The notes beneath the pieces are model-generated. The model was not told the origin of the DNA. It searched no databases and worked only from the letters and a program-made list of their open reading frames with translations. The position numbers were made by a program, and so were the translations under genes. A DNA stretch of 64,000 nucleotides from Brucellaceae bacterium (GTDB lineage: Bacteria > Pseudomonadota > Alphaproteobacteria > Rhizobiales > Rhizobiaceae): contig JACKJV010000002.1 in the NCBI GenBank assembly GCA_020637775.1, forward strand, positions 371,684 to 435,683, given 5' to 3'. How positions within the stretch are numbered: position 1 is the stretch's first letter; each line of letters begins with the position of its first letter. Shown here piece after piece: positions 58,395 through 64,000 of the stretch.

Positions 58395-59144
58395 ATGAGC
58401 GTGGCTGACAAATCCCAGAAAAAATCCGGTGGCCTTCTTGAGATCGTCAGCGTCATCGTTCAGGCGCTGATCCTTGCCGTCATCATCCGCTCCTTCCTGT
58501 TCCAGCCGTTTTCCATTCCGTCCGGGTCCATGCGCCCGACGCTGCTGGAAGGCGATTACCTGTTCGTCAACAAGTGGGCCTATGGCTATTCGCGCCATTC
58601 GTTCCCGTTCTCGCCAAACCTGTTCGAGGGCCGCATCTGGGCCGATGAGCCGCAGCGTGGCGATATCGCCGTCTTCAAGTTTCCGCCGGATCCCTCGCTC
58701 GACTACATCAAGCGGGTGATCGGCCTGCCGGGTGATCGCGTCCAGATGCGCGACGGGGCGCTTTACATCAACGACCAGCCGGTCAAGCGCGAAAAGGTCG
58801 GCCAGATCGACAATCCCGACATCACCGAGATGAGCCGTCCCGTCGATGTCTGGCGCGAAACGCTTCCGAACGGCGTGAGCTATGACACGCTCGACATCAC
58901 GCCCAACGGCATTTCCGACACGACGCGGGAGTTCACCGTGCCGCCCGGTCATTATTTCATGATGGGCGACAACCGCGACAATTCCAATGACAGCCGCATG
59001 AGCGTCGGCTTCGTGCCTTTCGAAAATTTCGTCGGCAAGGCGTCGGTGATCTTCTTCTCGGTCAGCGGTGGCGCGAGTCCGCTGGAAATCTGGCGCTGGC
59101 CGTCCGACCTGCGCACCGGCCGGCTGTTCACGCCCCTTCACTGA
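58395..59144 (+). CDS. lepB: Signal peptidase I
   Basis: This inner-membrane enzyme (249 residues) removes signal peptides, including those of the porins and DegP in this window. It has a single N-terminal membrane helix (about 14-36), catalytic Ser45 in PSGSMRPTL, Lys106 in YIKRVIGLPGD, and the C-terminal box MGDNRDNSNDSR. Start at 58395 (MSVADKSQ), preceded by GAGGAAG. Confidence 0.95.
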   Translation: MSVADKSQKKSGGLLEIVSVIVQALILAVIIRSFLFQPFSIPSGSMRPTLLEGDYLFVNKWAYGYSRHSFPFSPNLFEGRIWADEPQRGDIAVFKFPPDPSLDYIKRVIGLPGDRVQMRDGALYINDQPVKREKVGQIDNPDITEMSRPVDVWRETLPNGVSYDTLDITPNGISDTTREFTVPPGHYFMMGDNRDNSNDSRMSVGFVPFENFVGKASVIFFSVSGGASPLEIWRWPSDLRTGRLFTPLH

Positions 59145-59162
59145 CCACGCGGGAGAGGGGTC

Positions 59163-59873
59163 TTGAATCGCGGCAAACGGACCGGAGAGGCACTGGCGGC
59201 CGAAATCGGGCGCCTGACGGGCCACCGGTTCGCCGATGCCGCGCGGCTGGAGCGGGCCATGACCCATGCCAGCGCGCGCAAGACCGGTGGGGCGGATTAC
59301 GAGCGGCTGGAATTCCTGGGCGACCGTGTACTGGGCCTGGTGATCGCCGAATTGCTGTTCGGTGCCTTTCCCTCCGCCAATGAGGGCGAATTGTCGGTGC
59401 GGCTGAACCAGCTTGTCAGCGCCGAGACCTGTGCCGCGGTGGCCGAGGAGATCGGGCTGCACGACTTCATCATCACCGGCGCCGAGATCAAGTCGCTGGC
59501 CGGGCGCAAGCGCCTGAACCTGCGTGCCGACGTCATGGAATCGGTCATCGCCACGATCTATCTGGATGGCGGCCTGGAGGCTGCGCGGCCCTTCATCCTG
59601 AAGCATTGGGCCGGCCGGGCGAAGGCGGCGGGCGCAGGCCGGCGCGATCCCAAGACCGCCTTGCAGGAATGGGCGCACCGCCAGGGCGGCCAGGTTCCGG
59701 TATATGTGGTAGAAAGCCGCGACGGTCCGGATCATGATCCTGTCTTTGCCGTCAGCGTCACGGTCGGAAAACGCCCGCCCGAACATGGGGCCGGCCGCTC
59801 CAAGCGGGCAGCCGAACAGGAAGCGGCCACGAAACTCCTCATTCGCGAAGGCGAATGGGAGGAGGGACAATGA
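59163..59873 (+). CDS. rnc: Ribonuclease III
   Basis: It cleaves double-stranded RNA in rRNA and mRNA processing. The 236-residue enzyme has the catalytic motif ERLEFLGDRVLGL (Glu50, Asp54), the second acidic pair in RADVMESVIATIYLDGG, and a C-terminal dsRNA-binding domain (about 160-232). A TTG start at 59163 is used, with GAGAGGGG just upstream. Its stop overlaps the era start. Confidence 0.95.
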   Translation: MNRGKRTGEALAAEIGRLTGHRFADAARLERAMTHASARKTGGADYERLEFLGDRVLGLVIAELLFGAFPSANEGELSVRLNQLVSAETCAAVAEEIGLHDFIITGAEIKSLAGRKRLNLRADVMESVIATIYLDGGLEAARPFILKHWAGRAKAAGAGRRDPKTALQEWAHRQGGQVPVYVVESRDGPDHDPVFAVSVTVGKRPPEHGAGRSKRAAEQEAATKLLIREGEWEEGQ

Positions 59874-60799
59874 ACGAAGAAACGCACAATCCCGCCACGG
59901 ATGACCGCGAGACCCGCTCTGCCTTTGTCGCGCTCATCGGCGCGCCCAATGCGGGCAAGTCCACGCTGCTCAATCGCCTTGTCGGCGCCAAGGTGTCCAT
60001 CGTCACCCACAAGGTGCAGACCACGCGCGCGCTCATCCGCGGGGTGGCCATCAAGGACGCCAGCCAGATCGTCTTCGTCGATACGCCGGGCATCTTCAAG
60101 CCGCGCCGCCGGCTCGACCGCGCCATGGTTTCCACCGCCTGGTCCGGTGCGCGCGATGCCGATATCGTCTGCTTCCTCATCGATGCCGAACGCGGTCTGA
60201 AGGGCGATGCGGTCGACATTCTTGGAAGCCTGAAGGAGGTGCGACAGCCCAAGGCGCTGGTCATCAACAAGATCGACACCGTGAAGCGCGACAGCCTTCT
60301 GGCGCTTGCAGCCGCCGCCAACGAGGCGGTTGCCTTCGACGCCACCTTCATGATTTCCGCGCTCAACGGGTCGGGCTGCGACGACCTGATGGAGTGGCTG
60401 GCCCGGCAATCCGCGCCGGGGCCGTGGTACTATCCGGAAGATCAGATTTCCGACCTGCCCATGCGCCAGCTTGCCGCCGAGATCACGCGCGAGAAACTGT
60501 ACCTGCGTCTGCACCAGGAATTGCCCTATTCCTCCCACGTCGAGACCGAGCGCTGGCAGGAACAGAAGAACGGATCGGTGCGCATCGACCAGGTCATCTA
60601 TGTCGAGCGCGACAGCCAGAAGAAGATCATCCTTGGCCGCAAGGGCGAGACGATCAAGGCCATCGGACAGGCCGCGCGCGAGGAACTGGCGGAGATCCTC
60701 GAACAGCCCGTACACCTCTTCCTTTTCGTCAAGGTGCGGGAAAACTGGGGCGACGATCCCGAACGCTACCGCGAAATGGGGCTGGACTTTCCTGGCTGA
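59870..60799 (+). CDS. era: GTPase Era
   Basis: The 16S rRNA-binding GTPase needed for 30S maturation. G1 is GAPNAGKS, G3 is DTPG and G4 is NKID; a C-terminal KH domain (about 210-300, with ILGRKGETIKAIGQAAREEL) follows. Length 309. ATG 59870 overlaps the rnc stop by four bases. A repeat array follows, before recO. Confidence 0.96.
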   Translation: MNEETHNPATDDRETRSAFVALIGAPNAGKSTLLNRLVGAKVSIVTHKVQTTRALIRGVAIKDASQIVFVDTPGIFKPRRRLDRAMVSTAWSGARDADIVCFLIDAERGLKGDAVDILGSLKEVRQPKALVINKIDTVKRDSLLALAAAANEAVAFDATFMISALNGSGCDDLMEWLARQSAPGPWYYPEDQISDLPMRQLAAEITREKLYLRLHQELPYSSHVETERWQEQKNGSVRIDQVIYVERDSQKKIILGRKGETIKAIGQAAREELAEILEQPVHLFLFVKVRENWGDDPERYREMGLDFPG

Positions 60800-60831
60800 T
60801 GTGCAGGTCGTCGCTCCATGCAATGGAGAGA

Positions 60832-61060
60832 TACAAGCAATTTCAGCGAAAGTTGCAGACTTTCGCGCTCGCGAAATTGCGCTTGGGAAAAGTCGATTTC
60901 AGCGAAAGTTGCAGACTTTCGCGCTCGCGAAATTGCGTGGGGAAAGTCGATTTCAGCGAAAGTTGCAGACTTTCGCGCTCGCGAAATTGCGTGGGGAAAG
61001 TCGATTTCAGCGAAAGTTGCAGACTTTCGCGCCCGCGAAATTGCGCTTGGGAAAACCGTC
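60832..61060. repeat. Four tandem 54-56 bp palindromic units inserted at the recO start
   Basis: Units start at 60841, 60897, 60951 and 61005 (periods 56, 54 and 54). Each contains AGCGAAAGT-TGCAG-ACTTTCGCGCT framed by AATTTC and GAAATT, so each can fold as a hairpin. The array is flanked by 25-bp direct repeats with one mismatch (60807-60831 and 61095-61119, around TCGTCGCTCCATG). The insertion adds 288 bp, a multiple of three. See findings. Confidence 0.85.
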
Positions 61061-61105
61061 GTTTCCACTCTGGACTTCCGGCCGCATGAGGTAGATCGTC
61101 GCTCC

Positions 61106-61855
61106 ATGGAATGGAGAGATGACGGCATCGTTCTTGGAACGCGCAGGCATGGCGAGACGAGCGTCATCCTGGAGGTCATGACACGCGCCCACGGTCGCCA
61201 TCTGGGCCTCGTGCGCGGTGGCCGGTCGCGCTCCATGCAGCCCGTGTTGCAGCCGGGCAACCGCGTGGACCTGGCCTGGCGCGCGCGCCTCGACGAGCAC
61301 ATGGGCACTTTCCAGGTGGAGCCGGTGGAGCATCACGCCGCGCGCCTGTTCGAAAGCGCGACCGGCGTCTATGGCCTGCAGGCCTGCGCGGCGCATTTGC
61401 GGCTTCTGCCCGAGCGCGATCCCCATCCCGGTCTCTACGAGACGCTGGGCATCCTGCTGGAGCATCTCGACGACCCGCAGGGGGCGGGCGAGTTGTTCGT
61501 GCGCTTTGAACTGATGGTTCTCGATGAACTCGGCTTCGGTCTTGATCTGACGCGCTGCGCGGCCACCGGCGCGGCGCAGGACCTGGCCTGGGTCTCGCCC
61601 AGGTCGGGCAGGGCGGTCAGCCGGCAGGCCGGCGAGCCATGGGCCGACAAGCTGCTGCTGCTGCCTTCCTTTCTCCTGCGCGGTGCGGGCGGCCGGGCGA
61701 CTGGCGAGGCGCTGGATGGGGCCTTTGCACTGACCGGTTATTTCTTCGCCCGCCATGTCTGGGAGCCGAGGGGAATGACGGAGCCACAGGAGCGCGTGGG
61801 CCTGGCGCAGGCGCTCAAACGGCATTTCAGCAAGCAGGAAGGGAATGCGGCATGA
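61106..61855 (+). CDS. recO: DNA repair protein RecO
   Basis: It loads RecA with RecF and RecR at gaps. From [23 protein letters not shown] the product is 249 residues, the usual length, with an N-terminal OB-fold and a helical C-terminal domain. The frame is open further upstream to ATG 60818, which has the same surrounding bases; a start there would add 96 residues encoded by the repeat array. Which ATG is used cannot be decided. The nearest AGG lies 11-14 bases upstream in both cases. It is downstream of era in the conserved block. Confidence 0.92.
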   Translation: MEWRDDGIVLGTRRHGETSVILEVMTRAHGRHLGLVRGGRSRSMQPVLQPGNRVDLAWRARLDEHMGTFQVEPVEHHAARLFESATGVYGLQACAAHLRLLPERDPHPGLYETLGILLEHLDDPQGAGELFVRFELMVLDELGFGLDLTRCAATGAAQDLAWVSPRSGRAVSRQAGEPWADKLLLLPSFLLRGAGGRATGEALDGAFALTGYFFARHVWEPRGMTEPQERVGLAQALKRHFSKQEGNAA

Positions 61856-62361
61856 GCACCTGGCGGGCGCGGCTGGAGGCGGCAAAGCAGACGGGACAGT
61901 TCGGCACCATTCCGCTGGGCGATCTGGCCCGCTATTCCGGTCTGCAACTGATGCAGCGCATCATCGACGGCACCTATCCGCCGCCGTCCATCGGCGGCGC
62001 GCTGGATTTCGTGCTGACGGAAGCCGAGGAAGGGCGGGTCATCTTCACCGGCTGGCCGTCCGACGCGCATCTCAACCCGATGGGCACGGTGCATGGCGGC
62101 TGGGCCGCGACCATCATGGATTCCGCCCTAGCCTGTGCGGTGCATACGACCTGCGCCCCGGGCGAAGCGTCCACGACAGTTGAATTCAAGGTCAATCTGG
62201 TCCGCCCGGTCCTGCCCGGCATGGGCGAACTGACCTGTGAGGGGCGCGTGGTGCATCGCGGCCGCAATCTGGCCGTGTCGGAGGCAACGCTGCGCGGCCC
62301 CGACGGCAAGACACTGGCCTTTGGCACCGAAACCTGCTCAATTCTGCGCATGCCGGGATAG
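61852..62361 (+). CDS. PaaI-family acyl-CoA thioesterase
   Basis: The 169-residue hot-dog-fold protein has the family motif [25 protein letters not shown], containing the active-site region, and [11 protein letters not shown] and [17 protein letters not shown]. The substrate is probably a medium or aromatic acyl-CoA. Start at 61852 overlaps the recO stop (ATGA); the frame extends further upstream inside recO. Confidence 0.9.
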   Translation: MSTWRARLEAAKQTGQFGTIPLGDLARYSGLQLMQRIIDGTYPPPSIGGALDFVLTEAEEGRVIFTGWPSDAHLNPMGTVHGGWAATIMDSALACAVHTTCAPGEASTTVEFKVNLVRPVLPGMGELTCEGRVVHRGRNLAVSEATLRGPDGKTLAFGTETCSILRMPG

Positions 62362-62388
62362 GCCGGCCGGCAACGGGAGGCGGGCCCC

Positions 62389-64000
62389 GTGTTCTACATC
62401 GATTTCATGGAACTGATTGTCCTGGCGGGTGCGGTGCTCGTCGGCTTCTGGGTGCTGCTCAACCGGCTGCGCAGGCTCGAACGCCGCGTGGCGGAAGCCG
62501 AGAAAAGCCTGTCGGCACTCGCTGGCCGTTTCACGCCCGGCGGTGCTGTCCGTCCCGCCGCACCGGTCCTTGTGCCGGATGACACGGCATCGTCGCAAGT
62601 TGCATCGGTGCCGCCTGCCGCACCCCCTGATACCACCTTGCCCCCGCCCTTGCCGCCGGACCTGCCGCCCGCGCCAGCCGGACCCGCCGAGCGGCCTGTC
62701 CGGTCGCTTGAGGAAACCATCGGCAGCCGCTGGGCCATCTGGATCGGCGGGCTGGCATTCGCGCTCGGCGGGCTTTTCCTCGTTCGCTATTCCATCGAGG
62801 CCGGCCTGTTCAGCCCGGCCGTGCGGATGAGCGTGGCATTCGTGGCGGGCATGGTGGCGCTTGCCGGAGGCGAGGTGATCCGCCGCCGCGAACGCGAGCC
62901 TGACGATGCGGGTGATCGCGCCGCCCATGTGCCGGCCATTCTCACCGCGGCCGGCCTCGCCATCCTGTTCGGTGTCGCCTTCGCCGCCCATGCGGTCTAT
63001 GGCTGGCTGCCTTCCGCGGCCGGCTTCCTGGCCATGGGCCTGGTCTCGCTGGCCGCCATCGCGCTGGCCATTCCACACGGCTCCGCGCTGGCCGGCCTTG
63101 GCCTCGTCGGTTCCTTTGCCACGCCGGTGCTGGTCGCATCCACCGAGCCCAAGCCCTTTGCCCTGTTCACCTTCCTCTCCGCGGTGCTTGTCGCGGCGGC
63201 GGCTCTGGCGCGGTTCAGGCAGGCTGCATGGGTGCTGGTCCTCGCCATGGCGGGAACCGGCCTGTGGGTGATCCTCGACGGCCGCTTTTCGCCGCTTCCC
63301 TCGCCCTGGGCCAGCCTGCTGGCGCTTGCCGCCATGGTGGCGGCCATGGGCGGCATCTGGCTTTCGCGCCGGGAAGCGCCTGACAATCTCGGCCTTGCCA
63401 TTGCCGGGCGTATCGGTCTGCCCGTCTTTGCCGGCACGCTGTTGACGCTTGTCGCGGCGCTTTACGGGCTTGGCATGCAGGGGCTGGACATTGGCCCCGT
63501 GCGCCATGCCGCCGGCATTGCCGCCCTGCTTCTGCTCGCCATGGCGCTGTGGCGGCCGGGCGGCATCCATGGCGCGCCCGCCGGCGCGCTTCTCGTCACC
63601 GGTATTCTGGCAGGCTGGATGCTGACGCGCCACGATATCATCGGCATCGTCATCGACCTTTTCGGATTGCATTCGGGAGGGCGCGGCGTCGCCATTGGCG
63701 CCGGACCCGGGGAGGGCGCATTTCTTGCCTTTGCCGCCGGATTGGGCCTGCCCGTGTTCATGGCTGGCCTGCTCATGGCCTGGCGGCTGGCCGATGTCCG
63801 GCTGACAGCCATGTTGTGGGCCTTTTCCGCGGTTCTTGCACCACTGGCCGCCCTTGCGCTTGCCGTGGGCAATTATGCGCGCTGGGACGAGGATTTCGCC
63901 TATGGCCCGGCTGCGCTGGCAATGGCTGCGATCATTGGCGCTGCTGCCTTTGGCATCTGGCGGCGCGAAGGGGCAGGGCGCCCGCTCCTGTCGGCCTCGG
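62389..64000 (+). CDS. DUF2339 multi-spanning membrane protein, partial
   Basis: The frame runs off the window end. It starts with GTG at 62389 (GGGAGG eight bases upstream) as MFYIDFMELIVLAGAVLVGF, an N-terminal membrane helix and coiled coil (RLRRLERRVAEAEKSLSAL), then a Pro/Ala linker, then SRWAIWIGGLAFALGGLFLVRYSIEAG, which is the DUF2339 signature, and many membrane helices. At least 537 residues are present; the family often exceeds 900. Function unknown. It is 27 bp after the thioesterase gene. Confidence 0.88.
   Translation, partial: MFYIDFMELIVLAGAVLVGFWVLLNRLRRLERRVAEAEKSLSALAGRFTPGGAVRPAAPVLVPDDTASSQVASVPPAAPPDTTLPPPLPPDLPPAPAGPAERPVRSLEETIGSRWAIWIGGLAFALGGLFLVRYSIEAGLFSPAVRMSVAFVAGMVALAGGEVIRRREREPDDAGDRAAHVPAILTAAGLAILFGVAFAAHAVYGWLPSAAGFLAMGLVSLAAIALAIPHGSALAGLGLVGSFATPVLVASTEPKPFALFTFLSAVLVAAAALARFRQAAWVLVLAMAGTGLWVILDGRFSPLPSPWASLLALAAMVAAMGGIWLSRREAPDNLGLAIAGRIGLPVFAGTLLTLVAALYGLGMQGLDIGPVRHAAGIAALLLLAMALWRPGGIHGAPAGALLVTGILAGWMLTRHDIIGIVIDLFGLHSGGRGVAIGAGPGEGAFLAFAAGLGLPVFMAGLLMAWRLADVRLTAMLWAFSAVLAPLAALALAVGNYARWDEDFAYGPAALAMAAIIGAAAFGIWRREGAGRPLLSAS

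Noticed and set aside
60841..61055. CRISPR array between era and recO
   Set aside because: The 54-56 bp units are contiguous, without unique spacers.

Overview
The window looks like chromosomal DNA of an alphaproteobacterium of the order Hyphomicrobiales (Rhizobiales), probably near the Phyllobacteriaceae/Mesorhizobium/Brucella group. The reasons are the high GC content, the block rpoZ-rsh-pyrE-DUF2062-acpS-lepB-rnc-era-recO, the block degP-two-component pair-glnE-pleC-like kinase, Porin_2 (Omp2a/2b type) genes with Shine-Dalgarno sequences typical of the group, and GANTC (CcrM) sites. Genus and species cannot be fixed from the sequence alone.

Layout. 1-12 kb: periplasmic protease DegP, an OmpR-type regulator with its sensor kinase, the GlnE regulator of glutamine synthetase, a PleC/DivJ-type cell-cycle kinase, and aminopeptidase N. 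12-23 kb: a form-II CoxL-like molybdenum hydroxylase subunit without partner subunits, EamA and MFS transporters, an unrecognised membrane protein, family-4 uracil-DNA glycosylase next to ETF-ubiquinone oxidoreductase, an EEP-family hydrolase and a DUF922 putative metalloprotease. 23-28.6 kb: a repeat-rich stretch, AMP nucleosidase, DUF805, a glutathione transferase, DUF2147 and a SEL1-like protein. 28.9-34.5 kb: the first steps of leucine/isovalerate breakdown (ivd, mccB, mccA) behind an overlapping TetR gene. 34.6-37.2 kb: a PfkB-family sugar kinase, a small coiled-coil protein and a HisC-like aminotransferase.

37.3-43.4 kb is the most plastic part. It holds three Porin_2 genes. The first two are divergent and share a 155-bp inverted repeat (about 99 percent identical). 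The same interval carries tRNA-Ser(GCT), a 100-bp tandem duplication, a lone tyrosine recombinase and a 28-bp hairpin array. 43.5-48.6 kb holds a three-gene envelope operon (BON protein, 32-residue membrane peptide, helix-hairpin-helix protein), an alpha/beta hydrolase and a lytic transglycosylase.

48.8-64 kb is a housekeeping block: dapA, smpB, family-5 uracil-DNA glycosylase, a NYN-domain protein, rpoZ, rsh, pyrE, DUF2062, acpS, lepB, rnc, era, recO, a thioesterase and the start of a DUF2339 membrane protein. A rhodanese plus sulfide:quinone oxidoreductase pair sits inside it between smpB and the glycosylase gene. The rhodanese, SQR and rsh genes each carry several small indels. In each gene the indels sum to a multiple of three, so this is either a local assembly-quality problem or decay.

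The most unusual signals are not classical genes. They are: (i) four tandem 54-56 bp palindromic units placed in frame at the start of recO, with the recO start context duplicated on both sides; (ii) several palindromic elements of other families; (iii) ACGT-N2-ACGT boxes near the ETF-QO and DUF2147 genes that resemble a MerR/LiuR-type operator; (iv) three CcrM sites within 30 bp ahead of the pleC-like gene; (v) a 19-codon leader-like ORF ahead of ETF-QO. No CRISPR array, prophage or recognisable defence system was seen.
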